Source of the DNA: JAJDXW01 sp965214795 | GTDB taxonomy: Bacteria > Pseudomonadota > Gammaproteobacteria > HK1 | NCBI GenBank assembly: GCA_965214795.1 | Contig: OZ243976.1 | Coordinates: 1,178,001 to 1,242,000 of the forward strand | Direction of reading: 5' to 3' | Length of the DNA stretch: 64,000 nucleotides | Shown here: positions 42,106 through 50,336 of the stretch, piece by piece | Layout: every line of letters starts with the position of its first letter | Position numbering within the stretch: position 1 is the first letter of the stretch | Program-made: the position numbers and the translations under genes | The notes under the pieces: model-generated | The model's database searches: none | What the model was told of the DNA's origin: nothing | What the model saw: only the letters and a program-made list of their open reading frames with translations

Positions 42106-43686
42106 GTGACGGCCGAAGCGGAGTCGGGAGCCGTGTGCCGGCGGGGCCGGCGGGGCCGGCGCACGGGGGGGCACCGCGCGAACCGGCGCAGGGCCGGGCC
42201 CGCGGTCCGACAGCTTCCCTGGCAGATCCCCGTCAACCGGGATGCTCCCACCGAGCCGCTCACCGAGGAGCAAGTCCGCGCCGTGCACGACGGCGCGATG
42301 CGGGTGCTCGAGGAGATCGGCGTCGAGTTCCTGAACGAGGAAGCCTGCGCCGTCCTCGCCGCCGCCGGGTGCGAGACGAGCCCGGGCAAGACCAACGTGC
42401 GCATGGACCGCGCGCTCGTGATGGAGAAGGTGAACCTCGCGCCTTCCGAATTCACCATCACCCCGCGCAATCCGGCGCGGCAGATCCCCGTCGGCGGGCG
42501 GCACATGGTCTTCGGCAACGTGTCGAGCCCACCCAACTGCTCGGACCTCGACCGCGGTCGGCGCGTCGGCGACCGCGAGAGCTACCGGGATTTCCTCAAG
42601 CTCACCCAATACTTCAACTGCATCCATTTCGCCGGCGGCTATCCGGTGGAGCCGCTCGACATCCACCCGTCCGTGCGGCACCTCGAGTGCCTCCACGACA
42701 AGCTCATCCTGACCGACAAGGTGGTGCACGCCTACTCGCTCGGCCCGGAACGGGTCGACGACGTGATGGAGATGACCCGGATCGCGGGTGGTCTCACCGA
42801 TGAGGAGTTCGAGGCCGCCCCGCGGATGTATACCAACATCAACTCGACGTCGCCTCTCAAGCACGACCGGCCGATGCTCGACGGGGCGATGCGGCTCGCG
42901 CGCCGCGGCCAGCCGACCGTGGTCACCCCGTTCACCCTCGCCGGCGCGATGGCGCCGGTGACCCTGGCCGGGGCGGTCACCCAGTTCGTGGCCGAGGGGC
43001 TCGCCGCCATCGTGCTCCTCCAGTGCATCCGGCCCGGCGTGCCCTGCGCCATCGGCTCGTTCACCTCGAACGTGGACATGCGCACCGGAGCCCCTGCCTT
43101 CGGCACCCCCGAGTACATGCGCGCCACCCAGCTCTCGGGGCAGATGGCCCGCTTCTACGGGCTCCCGCTTCGCGCCTCCAACGCCTGCGCCGCCAACTGT
43201 CCCGATGCCCAAGCCGCGTGGGAGAGCGCCTTCTCGCTCTGGGCGGCGGTGTCCGCGAGGGTCAACGTGGTCTACCACGCGGCGGGGTGGCTCGAAGGCG
43301 GGCTCTGCGCCTCCTACGAGAAGTTCGTGATGGACTGCGAGACCCTCCAGCAGATGATCGCCTACCTCAAGCCGGTGCCCGCCACCGAGGACGACATCGC
43401 GGTCGAGGCGATCCGGGAGGTGGGGCCGAACGGACACTTCTTCGGGTGCTCGCACACCCAGGCGCGGTACGAGACCGCTTTCTACGGCCCGTTCCTCTCG
43501 GACTGGAGCAACTTCGAGAGCTGGGAGGAGCGGGGCTCGATCGACACCGCGCGGCGCGCCAACACCCTGGTCAAGAAGATCCTCGCGGAGTTCGAACCGC
43601 CGCCCCTCGACGAGGCACGGCGCGAGGAGCTGGCGGAGTTCGTGGAGCGGCGAACGCGCGAGGGCGGCGCGCCGACGGACTTCTGA
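42106..43686 (+). CDS. MttB-family methyltransferase, non-pyrrolysine type
   Basis: A 526-residue protein with GTG start at 42106. The first 35 residues are basic low-complexity, and the conserved part begins at LPWQIPVNRDAPTEPLTEEQ. Then come VLEEIGVEFLNEEACAVLAA, GGRHMVFGNVSSPPNCSDLD, PTVVTPFTLAGAMAPVTLAG, GSFTSNVDMRTGAPAFGTPE and FYGLPLRASNACAANCPDAQ. It is a TIM-barrel corrinoid methyltransferase of the trimethylamine/glycine-betaine group (MtgB-like). No in-frame TAG interrupts it, so pyrrolysine is not used. Such enzymes move a methyl group from a quaternary amine to a corrinoid protein; no corrinoid protein gene is seen nearby. Confidence 0.9.
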   Translation: MTAEAESGAVCRRGRRGRRTGGHRANRRRAGPAVRQLPWQIPVNRDAPTEPLTEEQVRAVHDGAMRVLEEIGVEFLNEEACAVLAAAGCETSPGKTNVRMDRALVMEKVNLAPSEFTITPRNPARQIPVGGRHMVFGNVSSPPNCSDLDRGRRVGDRESYRDFLKLTQYFNCIHFAGGYPVEPLDIHPSVRHLECLHDKLILTDKVVHAYSLGPERVDDVMEMTRIAGGLTDEEFEAAPRMYTNINSTSPLKHDRPMLDGAMRLARRGQPTVVTPFTLAGAMAPVTLAGAVTQFVAEGLAAIVLLQCIRPGVPCAIGSFTSNVDMRTGAPAFGTPEYMRATQLSGQMARFYGLPLRASNACAANCPDAQAAWESAFSLWAAVSARVNVVYHAAGWLEGGLCASYEKFVMDCETLQQMIAYLKPVPATEDDIAVEAIREVGPNGHFFGCSHTQARYETAFYGPFLSDWSNFESWEERGSIDTARRANTLVKKILAEFEPPPLDEARREELAEFVERRTREGGAPTDF

Positions 43687-43726
43687 TTTCGATACACGTT
43701 TTGCCTGACCCGCGAGGTGCCCGATC

Positions 43727-44461
43727 ATGCGGTTTCTGGTCCTCCAGCACATCGACGCCGAACACCCCGGCATCCTTCGCGACTTCATGGCCGACGACGG
43801 GGTGCGCTGGGATGCGGTGGAGCTCGACGAAGGCGACGAGATCCCGTCCCTCGACGGCTACGACGCGATGGTGGTCATGGGGGGGCCGATGGACGTGTGG
43901 GAGGAGGACGTGCACCCCTGGCTCGTCCCCGAGAAAGCGGCCATCGCGGAGGCGGTGCGCGATCGGGAGATGCCCTTTCTCGGGGTCTGCCTCGGCCACC
44001 AGCTCCTCGCCGATGCGCTGGGGGGCGAGGTCGGGGCGATGCGGTCGCCGGAAGTGGGGATCCTCGACGTGGAGCTGACCGGGGAAGGCCGCCGCGATCC
44101 CGTGCTCGGTTCCGCTCCCCCATCCTTCAAGGCGTTGCAATGGCACGGAGCCGAGGTGACCCGGCCGCCGGCCGGGGCGGTGGTGCTCGCACGCTCCCCG
44201 GTGTGTCCGGTCCAGGCGTTCCGGATCGGCGACGCCGCGTTCGGGGTCCAGTACCACGTCGAGCTCACCAACGCGACGGTCCACGAATGGAGCGTCATCC
44301 CCGAGTACGCCGCTGCCCTCGAGCGGACCCTCGGAGCGGGCGGGCTCGAGCGGATGCAGGCGGGCGCCGCCGCCCACATGGGCGAGTTCAACGACAATGC
44401 GCGCCGACTCCACGACGCTTTCCTCGCCGTCGTGCGGGAGCGCTCTCCCCTGCGCCGCTAG
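43727..44461 (+). CDS. Class I glutamine amidotransferase (GMP synthase-like)
   Basis: A 244-residue protein from ATG 43727. It has the oxyanion segment AMVVMGGPMDVWEEDVHPWL, the nucleophile elbow FLGVCLGHQLLADALGGEVG (Cys near 88) and the histidine of AFGVQYHVELTNATVHEW (near 178) with its Glu partner. This is the complete triad of the GATase1 family. Similar stand-alone proteins remove gamma-glutamyl groups or supply ammonia; the acceptor here is unknown. It lies 40 bases after the MttB-like gene on the same strand, so joint expression is likely. Confidence 0.9.
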   Translation: MRFLVLQHIDAEHPGILRDFMADDGVRWDAVELDEGDEIPSLDGYDAMVVMGGPMDVWEEDVHPWLVPEKAAIAEAVRDREMPFLGVCLGHQLLADALGGEVGAMRSPEVGILDVELTGEGRRDPVLGSAPPSFKALQWHGAEVTRPPAGAVVLARSPVCPVQAFRIGDAAFGVQYHVELTNATVHEWSVIPEYAAALERTLGAGGLERMQAGAAAHMGEFNDNARRLHDAFLAVVRERSPLRR

Positions 44462-44470
44462 CGGCGCAGG
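44449..44470 (+). terminator. Hairpin at the amidotransferase stop codon
   Basis: CCTGCGCCGC and GCGGCGCAGG form a 10-bp perfect stem with a two-base TA loop, and the TAG stop lies at the turn. No U-tract follows, so it is at best a weak or Rho-assisted terminator. It could also stabilise the mRNA end. Confidence 0.35.
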
Positions 44471-44574
44471 TCCGCCGCGCCCCCGGTCGCGGAAGGCCGG
44501 AAGAAGCGAGTCCAGCGTTTTCCGATGAGAAGATGAGCCCGAAAAGGGCAACTCGGCACTGAGCACCAATCGCT

Positions 44575-44619
44575 GGTTCGGACGTGTAGCGTGAGGCCAT
44601 CCTCATGATCGTCCGAACC
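44575..44619. repeat. 10-bp inverted repeat before tRNA-Arg
   Basis: GGTTCGGACG (44575-44584) and CGTCCGAACC (44610-44619) are perfect reverse complements around a 25-base loop. It lies 80 bases upstream of the tRNA. It may be a terminator-like structure or the remains of a mobile-element end. The remaining intergenic sequence 44471-44698 shows no gene. Confidence 0.5.
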
Positions 44620-44698
44620 GGACGCTTCAGGCTCACACGGCATTGGACAAGGCTGGCCGTGGACGCGGGGTCCCGGGCGGCGTATCCTTCCCGCCCCC

Positions 44699-44775
44699 GC
44701 GCCCGTAGCTCAGCCGGATAGAGTGTTGGCCTCCGAAGCCAAAGGTCACAGGTTCGAATCCTGTCGGGCGCGCCA
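44699..44775 (+). tRNA. tRNA-Arg (anticodon CCG)
   Basis: 77 nt with encoded CCA. The acceptor stem GCGCCCG pairs with CGGGCGC. The D arm is GCTCAGCCGGATAGAGT. The anticodon arm TTGGC-CTCCGAA-GCCAA places CCG at positions 34-36. The T arm holds the standard GGTTCGAATCC. All stems are intact. It reads CGG arginine codons, which are common in this GC-rich window. No integrase abuts it, so it does not appear to be in use as an attachment site here. Confidence 0.97.
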
Positions 44776-44980
44776 TCTGATCCGACGGCGGTCGGGGTCC
44801 CGGGGGAGCCTTGATGGAAGGGGCTGGAAGGGGTCCGCATCCGGGCCCGGCCCCTTGTCTCTCCTCTTCCCCCTCCGTCCCGAACGCTCGCGTGGAGTCA
44901 TGCCGTCGCCGCCCTCCGGGTGACCGGCTCCGGGTTTACAATGGAGCGGTGAGGAGAGACGCCGGGGGTCGCAGCGGACG

Positions 44981-46069
44981 ATGCTCTTTCGCCAGCTCTA
45001 CCACATCGGCTCGGGCAGCTTCACCTACCTCGTCGCCGCCCGGCCGAGCGGCGAAGCCCTCGTCATCGACCCGGTGGGCGATGAGGTCGAGCGTTATCTG
45101 AAGCTCCTCGACGAGCTGGACCTCACCCTCGCCAAGGTTCTGGACACCCACGTTCACGCCGACCACGTGAGCGGAATGGGGGCGCTTCGCGATCGGACGA
45201 AATGCGTTACCGTGATGGGCTTCGAGGCGCCCGTCGACGTGGTTTCGATGCGTGTGCGCGACGGCGATCCGATCGATATCGAGGGCGTCCGGCTCCGCGC
45301 TCTCCACACCCCGGGGCACACGAGCGACTCCTACTGCTTCGCGGCCGACGATCGGGTGTTCACCGGCGATACGCTGCTCATCCGGGGGACCGGCCGCACG
45401 GACTTTCAGAACGGCGACCCGATCGCCCAGTACGACTCGCTCTTCAACAAGCTCCTCGTGCTGCCGGATGAGACCCTTGTCTATCCCGGTCACGACTACA
45501 AGGGGAACACGGTCAGCACGATCGGCGAGGAGAGGCGCTTCAACCCCCGGTTGCAGGTCTCGTCGGCGCAGGAATATGCCGCGGTGATGAACAGCCTCGA
45601 CCTGGCGGACCCCGAGATGATGGACGTCGCGGTCCCGGCGAACCTGCGCGTCGGATGCGGCCAGGAAGATGAAACGCACCCCGAGGGCGCGCTGACCGCG
45701 AGCGACGTCATGCTCGCCCGCCGGCGACCCGAGTGCATCCTCGTCGACCTGCGGGAGGAGGTCGAGCGCATCCGGGATGGTGTGATCCCGGGCTCGGTGC
45801 ACACTCCCTACGCCCGGCTCGCCGGCATGATCGGGCCGGGCGGTGCGCTGCGCGCGCTCGCTTGCCGGCCCGCACACCGAATCGTCTACTACTGTGCCTT
45901 CGGCGAGCGCTCGGCGATGGCGGTCGATAGCTCCCGGGAGTGCGGCATCGGGAACGCCTGCCACCTGATCGGCGGGGTCGCGGCCTGGCGCGAGGCGGGC
46001 GGCGTGCTCGAGGAGGCAGGGGTATCCACACGGGGACGCATCGGGCATGATCCCTCACGACACCGTTGA
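44981..46069 (+). CDS. Persulfide dioxygenase-like MBL protein fused to rhodanese
   Basis: A 362-residue protein. Residues 1-230 form a metallo-beta-lactamase fold with THVHADH (56-62), a later metal histidine in LHTPGHTSDSYCF, the aspartate of FTGDTLLIRGTGRTDF and a distal His in YPGHDYKG. This is the ETHE1/persulfide dioxygenase pattern. Residues 245-350 form a rhodanese domain (ILVDLREEVERIRDGVIPGS) with active-site Cys in YYCAFGERSAMAV. Such fusions oxidise glutathione persulfide to sulfite and transfer the sulfur, detoxifying sulfide. The NIPSNAP-like gene begins 17 bases after it. Confidence 0.92.
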   Translation: MLFRQLYHIGSGSFTYLVAARPSGEALVIDPVGDEVERYLKLLDELDLTLAKVLDTHVHADHVSGMGALRDRTKCVTVMGFEAPVDVVSMRVRDGDPIDIEGVRLRALHTPGHTSDSYCFAADDRVFTGDTLLIRGTGRTDFQNGDPIAQYDSLFNKLLVLPDETLVYPGHDYKGNTVSTIGEERRFNPRLQVSSAQEYAAVMNSLDLADPEMMDVAVPANLRVGCGQEDETHPEGALTASDVMLARRRPECILVDLREEVERIRDGVIPGSVHTPYARLAGMIGPGGALRALACRPAHRIVYYCAFGERSAMAVDSSRECGIGNACHLIGGVAAWREAGGVLEEAGVSTRGRIGHDPSRHR

Positions 46070-46086
46070 ACAGGGGGGCGGCGCCG

Positions 46087-46410
46087 ATGGCGTTCTACGA
46101 GCTTCGCCGGTACACGATTCGGCCCGGCAGGATGGAGGAATGGATCGAGTACATGGAGGGGACCATCATCCCGTTCCAGGTCTCCAAGGGGATGGTGATC
46201 ACCGGAAGCTACCGCGGAGAGGATGACGACTCCGTCTACTTCTGGACGCGTCGTTTCGAGAGTGAGGAGCATCGCAAGGAGCTCTACGCGGCGGTCTACG
46301 AGAGCGACTTCTGGAAGGACGAGGTGGCGCCCAAGGTGGTCGATCTCATCGACCGCGACCTGATCCAGGTGACCCGGGTGGTCCCCACCCCGCGTTCCGT
46401 CGTGCAGTGA
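46087..46410 (+). CDS. NIPSNAP family protein
   Basis: A 107-residue protein; ATG 46087 is chosen over 46066 because MAFYELRRYTIRPGRMEEWI matches the family start. A ferredoxin-like alpha/beta barrel half is indicated by FQVSKGMVITGSYRGEDDDS, FWTRRFESEEHRKELYAAVY and IDRDLIQVTRVVPTP. Bacterial NIPSNAP proteins often lie beside oxygenases or sulfur and aromatic catabolism genes, with no settled reaction. It follows the persulfide dioxygenase closely and is probably co-transcribed with it. Confidence 0.85.
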   Translation: MAFYELRRYTIRPGRMEEWIEYMEGTIIPFQVSKGMVITGSYRGEDDDSVYFWTRRFESEEHRKELYAAVYESDFWKDEVAPKVVDLIDRDLIQVTRVVPTPRSVVQ

Positions 46411-47170
46411 GCGAAGCGGGGCGGGGAGGTTCCCTCTCCCGAAGGTCGTTTCACGCCGCAGGCCGGCCAGCCGCAGCAAGCGGCAGGTCGGGTTGGCCGG
46501 AGGCGTAACCCGGCACGCCCGCCCTCGGAGCGCCGCCACTGCCGGATACGCCTTCGGCCAGTCCGAATCTCCCCCGGGGCGGGAGCCGCAGCCTGACATG
46601 CTCCTGCCTCGCCCCCAGGGCAAATTCGTTTTCGGCCTCGCTTGGGTGATCACCGGTGAGCGTACCGTCTTGATTCGACGCCTTGTCCTCCGGTCGCCGC
46701 CGACTTCGGGCCACCCGCTCGTCAGTGGACGCAACTCTTTGAATTTTTTGTCCACCTTGGAATGAACGAATCAGCCCTGGCCTCGCCCCCCGGGGCTCGT
46801 TCCTTGCCCGGCAACGGGTGAACCGGGCCTGTCCGGCAGGCCATTTTGGAGCGCAATTCGTCGTCTGCGTGCCGGTTCGGGCCTCATGAAGCTGCCCTCG
46901 ATCGCGCGGCCGGCGGAGCCGCACCCGCCTCCAGCACTCGGTCACGACAAAAAAATGGTCCTGCCTGGCCCCATCTCGGCCTGGCCCCATCTCGGGCTGG
47001 CCATTCGGTACAGATTTGGTACCATTGCCCCTTCGCGCCGCCATCCTGCGGGCGGCCGGACGACCGGCAGGGTCCCGGCCGCGAAGCGCGCACAACCCGG
47101 CGTGAAACCACCCCCCATAAGGGGGAACCACCGGCGGGGGGACCGGGGACAATAGAAACGAGGCGAGCCT
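46411..47170. other. 760-bp intergenic region without supported gene
   Basis: Frames here are open by base composition but lack family resemblance. It contains the second copy of the interspersed 33-bp motif (46931-46963) and a direct repeat GGCCCCATCTCGGCCT / GGCCCCATCTCGGGCT around 46970-47000. The final 80 bases include a CCCCCCATAAGGGGG hairpin before the next gene. Confidence 0.5.
46931..46963 (+). repeat. Interspersed 33-bp motif, copy 2
   Basis: CCAGCACTCGGTCACGAC followed by seven A, then TGGTCCTG. It matches the copy at 1858-1890 with two substitutions and one extra A. The upstream GCACCCGCCT also resembles the other copy's flank (GCAACCCGCGG), so the repeat unit may extend 10-15 bp to the left. 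Confidence 0.55.
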
Positions 47171-47446
47171 GTGAGTGACGAGACCGTCGATCAGCGTACA
47201 TTCAAGCTGGTTTCCATCGAGAAGTCCGCGCCTCCCAGCGAGAAAGCCAAAGGGACCTGGTACCGTTACGTCATCAAGAACGAGTTGACGAGCATCCAGG
47301 GGTACGCCCGCGGGTCTCGGGTCACGGTGGCGAACAACGCCAACCGCTACGTGAGCGCGCTCAACGCGAAGAATGATCCGTCCCGGTCCGCCGGACCATG
47401 GGCGACGCAGCGGCGCAAGGCCGCGGCCGCCGCCAACAACAAGTAG
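47171..47446 (+). CDS. Conserved small protein of unknown function
   Basis: A 91-residue protein with GTG start at 47171. It contains TFKLVSIEKSAPPSEKAKGT, WYRYVIKNELTSIQGYARGS, NNANRYVSALNAKN and a basic Ala/Lys tail. The W-Y-R-Y-V-I ... G-x-R-x-G-S pattern resembles small uncharacterised proteobacterial proteins that often occur as single genes. No domain name can be given. It ends 144 bases before the start of the HTH protein gene. Confidence 0.6.
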   Translation: MSDETVDQRTFKLVSIEKSAPPSEKAKGTWYRYVIKNELTSIQGYARGSRVTVANNANRYVSALNAKNDPSRSAGPWATQRRKAAAAANNK

Positions 47447-47590
47447 CCGTCACCCTCAGCAGCGATTCTCATTCTGGTTTTTTGTCGGGACCGGGGGTTG
47501 AAAGGGGTTTGAGAACATAGGGTGCAGCTTCTACGGCTTGGGTCATGGGGCACTCATGTTATGGTCCGGATCGAAGGCGGGGAATATACT

Positions 47591-47986
47591 ATGAAGCTGG
47601 AGATCGAGAAGGAGTGGTGCAGCCGCATGGCGCAGCTCGAGGGGGACGCCGAGATCGGAGCCGGCAGGCTGGCCATTGACCCGGTATTCGACGGTGAAGC
47701 CGTTCCGACCGGAGCGGGCGATGAGGCAGGACCGAGCGTTTGGCACGAGGCGCATGAAATCGGTCACGGCCTCGCGTTCGGGCGCTTCGTTCGCCTGATG
47801 CGCCGGCAACGTGGGCTCACCCTCGAGAAGCTCGCCAACGACGCGGACGTCGACATGGCGGTCCTGGTCGAGATCGAGAACGACCCGCATCACAAGCCGG
47901 AGCTGCGCACGGCCTATCAGCTCGCCAACTATCGCACCACCTATTCCCTCCCCCCTGCGCGAGTCGTGCACAGTGTGTACCGTTGA
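47591..47986 (+). CDS. XRE-like helix-turn-helix protein
   Basis: A 131-residue protein; ATG 47591 follows a GGCGGGGA stretch (an earlier in-frame start at 47522 is less likely). Residues 60-115 read GHGLAFGRFVRLMRRQRGLT, LEKLANDADVDMAVLVEIEN and ELRTAYQLANYR, a lambda-repressor-type HTH. The first 55 residues (MKLEIEKEWCSRMAQLEGDA, ...) are acidic and of unknown role. It lies next to the restriction-modification genes but is convergent with them, so it is not obviously their regulator. Confidence 0.75.
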   Translation: MKLEIEKEWCSRMAQLEGDAEIGAGRLAIDPVFDGEAVPTGAGDEAGPSVWHEAHEIGHGLAFGRFVRLMRRQRGLTLEKLANDADVDMAVLVEIENDPHHKPELRTAYQLANYRTTYSLPPARVVHSVYR

Positions 47987-48091
47987 GCAGCAAGGCCATC
48001 GTTCGAGGAGCCGGGTGCCCGAATTGGGCATGCCCGGATATGTGGGAGCCGCGGGTGGGTAACTGCCTGCGGCCACCCGGCACGTAAAAAT

Positions 48092-49237
48092 CTAGTTTTT
48101 GTCTATCAGGAACAAGAATTCGTAGTTTGGAGATTCCGTTTCACGCAGCCACTCGTGGGTCCATTTCATCCCAGCCATCACATTACGCCTATAGTCCACC
48201 TTGATGACATCAACCATTTTACCGCTTTCAGATAGCACCTGGCTGATCTCTTCCGCTGTACCACGCCCCCCGGAACTATACGACAAGATCACCCAACGAG
48301 CTGCGGTAGATCGAATCAAGCGTTCTAGAGCCTCTACCGCAATAAACCGTCCCGTACGATGATTCCGCTTGAACTCTTCAAACACCGAATTCGCCATCTT
48401 GTCCGACGTGTCGACTCGACGCTTCGCCTTCCCAAACAAGTCGGGAAAGTCATTCAAACACACGGTAGTCCACAAATGGTAGTACGAAGCATACCTGACA
48501 CGCGATGGCGGCATTTTCTCGTTATTGGAACCGTAAGGTGGATCGAAGTAGGCCAAGTCTGCATCACTACCACAAATCTCGAACACGTCTCCTCTTATTA
48601 CCTCGTTCTTCTGATTTGCAAGAAATATCTCCGGCACTTGAAGAACCAGATCATTGTATGATCGCGGGGACCATGCGCTCAAGTAAGATACAAAATGTCC
48701 TATCGTATTGTCTACTCGATCCAATCCCAGAATAAGACTGGTCAGTGCGACCGCTTGCTCTATCGGGGACAGCGACAATCTATCAATCTCTTGTCGAATA
48801 CCATCAAGCTTTCTCGTATTGTGAATCTGCCAAGGTTTCTTCAAGCCATCAGATTGAATTGAATTGCCACCGTTTCGTTCACCGCCGTAGTGCTCCGTGA
48901 ACCAACCGTCCTTAGGTGGAACCTCATTTAGACATCTGATTAGTTTCGTATATTTGGTCTTCGGATGCTGGTTTTGAAGGTAGCATCTCGCAAAAACTTC
49001 CGACCAAACGGCAATGTCATTACAAATGACCTTGTATCCAAATTTAGAAAATGCTTGGGATACTCGTGTTGAACCCGAGAAACCGTCTAGTATCGTTTTT
49101 GCTCCAGTTTGTCTTGCTAATTCGAGGATATATATCAGTAGCTTCAGCTTTGATCCAGCGTATTTGATCCCTTGAGTTGAAGGCACGTCAACGACCATCT
49201 CAGGAAATAAAGATAGATTGTTCGACATTTTTCTCAC
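48092..49237 (-). CDS. D12-class N6-adenine DNA methylase (type II)
   Basis: A 381-residue protein with GTG start at 49237 (ATG 49228 is also possible). KYAGSKLKLLIYILELARQ (about 25) and ILDGFSGSTRVSQAFSKFGY (about 49) build the SAM pocket. LAYFDPPYGSNNEKMPPS (about 230) is the D-P-P-Y catalytic motif in alpha-class order, as in Dam and related D12 enzymes. DNA is AT-rich compared with the flanks, a clear sign of transfer. It overlaps the upstream endonuclease gene by GTGA. It protects host DNA from that partner; the recognition site is unknown. Confidence 0.9.
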   Translation of the reverse strand: MRKMSNNLSLFPEMVVDVPSTQGIKYAGSKLKLLIYILELARQTGAKTILDGFSGSTRVSQAFSKFGYKVICNDIAVWSEVFARCYLQNQHPKTKYTKLIRCLNEVPPKDGWFTEHYGGERNGGNSIQSDGLKKPWQIHNTRKLDGIRQEIDRLSLSPIEQAVALTSLILGLDRVDNTIGHFVSYLSAWSPRSYNDLVLQVPEIFLANQKNEVIRGDVFEICGSDADLAYFDPPYGSNNEKMPPSRVRYASYYHLWTTVCLNDFPDLFGKAKRRVDTSDKMANSVFEEFKRNHRTGRFIAVEALERLIRSTAARWVILSYSSGGRGTAEEISQVLSESGKMVDVIKVDYRRNVMAGMKWTHEWLRETESPNYEFLFLIDKN

Positions 49238-50088
49238 GCTATTCCGGCTTGCTGTTTCATTTGCAAAATGTTCCGTTTAATTTCTTCAAGTGCCGCAATG
49301 TGGCCTGTTTCGGATGACACGAGTGCGTGGGAGAACAGAGATACCAGCAATACGTTGTGTGAGTAATCGATCCAACCGCCGGTTACACTATTGAAGAACC
49401 TACGCCCATTCTTAGTATGCGTCCAAAGACCCCGCTGAAGCGCGTTTGCTGCGGCGCCTCCGTACCGCACCTCACAAATGTAATCATCGTTCGCGCCATA
49501 GAACTTGTAGACTGGATACTTCCTGCCACGGCCAGTCTCTTTACGAACAATTCGCAGTATAGAATCACGGGCAAGACCGTAGTCAAATACCAGGATATTA
49601 CAGCGCTTCGAATTTTCATCATAGATTAAAGGCAATATGTTGATGTCTCCGAAATCTGAAAACACTTGATTATCTAGCAGTTCTCTTATTCGGCTTCCTC
49701 CAACTATCTCACCTTCTGCATTTTTCTCTCGTTCTAAAAGCGGGAACATTGAGAAGGTCTTATCTGTAGACAATTGCAACGGTCCATCACCATATGCCTT
49801 CAAGCTGACCGGAAATTCAATTTTTGTTATCTCGTTTGTGATTTTGATATCTTCTTCTTGCAATTTCGCTCGGTACATATCTTTTCCCACATGAATCGAT
49901 CGAAAATCGTACATGTATTGATTAATAAATTCAGAAATAGCGATTTCCGCCAAGTCTCCGTGCGTTTTATTCCCGATCAAGCGCATTGTGAATATATTGC
50001 TTAGGGTAGCTGTGATGAGTGCGGGGTGCTTGCTAATGAGAAGCTTGAGCCGCTTGGTGAAGTCATTGTAAGCAGTTGCTGTATCCAC
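49234..50088 (-). CDS. Putative type II restriction endonuclease
   Basis: A 284-residue protein. GTG 50088 is chosen because GGAGG lies 7 bases upstream; ATG 50112 would place this ribosome site inside the gene. MDTATAYNDFTKRLKLLISK, GNKTHGDLAEIAISEFINQY, EDIKITNEITKIEFPVSLKA, FSDFGDINILPLIYDENSKR and EVRYGGAAANALQRGLWTHT show no named family. However, E-x(n)-D-x(n)-E-x-K-like acids and the tight overlap with a D12 methylase make it the likely cutting partner. It shares the AT-rich composition of the methylase gene. Endonuclease genes diverge fast, so lack of recognisable similarity is expected. Confidence 0.72.
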   Translation of the reverse strand: MDTATAYNDFTKRLKLLISKHPALITATLSNIFTMRLIGNKTHGDLAEIAISEFINQYMYDFRSIHVGKDMYRAKLQEEDIKITNEITKIEFPVSLKAYGDGPLQLSTDKTFSMFPLLEREKNAEGEIVGGSRIRELLDNQVFSDFGDINILPLIYDENSKRCNILVFDYGLARDSILRIVRKETGRGRKYPVYKFYGANDDYICEVRYGGAAANALQRGLWTHTKNGRRFFNSVTGGWIDYSHNVLLVSLFSHALVSSETGHIAALEEIKRNILQMKQQAGIA

Positions 50089-50336
50089 TGAATACCTCCG
50101 GTGCTCAACCATTTCTGATTACGTACCATCCTCATCCGGTCGGCTCCGGGTCCTGAAAACGGCCCTGAGGGGACCGCGAGCGACCGCGGAACCGGCTTGA
50201 GAACGAGTCCGAACGCCGGGCTGGACGCCACATATCCGACGAAAGCCGCAAGTATGCGTCCGAGATGAGCTTGGTACGTAATCAGGCAACCATTTGACCT
50301 GGGTTCCCCACGATCAGCCCAAGGAGGTGCTGGTCT

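Noticed and set aside
42106..43686. Pyrrolysine-containing trimethylamine methyltransferase
   Set aside because: The frame has no internal TAG, and the sequence pattern is that of the non-pyrrolysine branch.
44699..44775. tRNA-Arg as the attachment site of a genomic island
   Set aside because: No integrase lies next to it and I found no copy of its 3' end elsewhere in the window. The decayed integrases are 27 kb away.
44388..44840. Minus-strand frame spanning tRNA-Arg
   Set aside because: It covers an intact tRNA gene on the other strand and has no similarity to known proteins.
46451..47152. Minus-strand 233-codon frame in the gap after the NIPSNAP gene
   Set aside because: It has no domain or ribosome site and includes the interspersed 33-bp motif. 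It is more likely spacer DNA than a gene.
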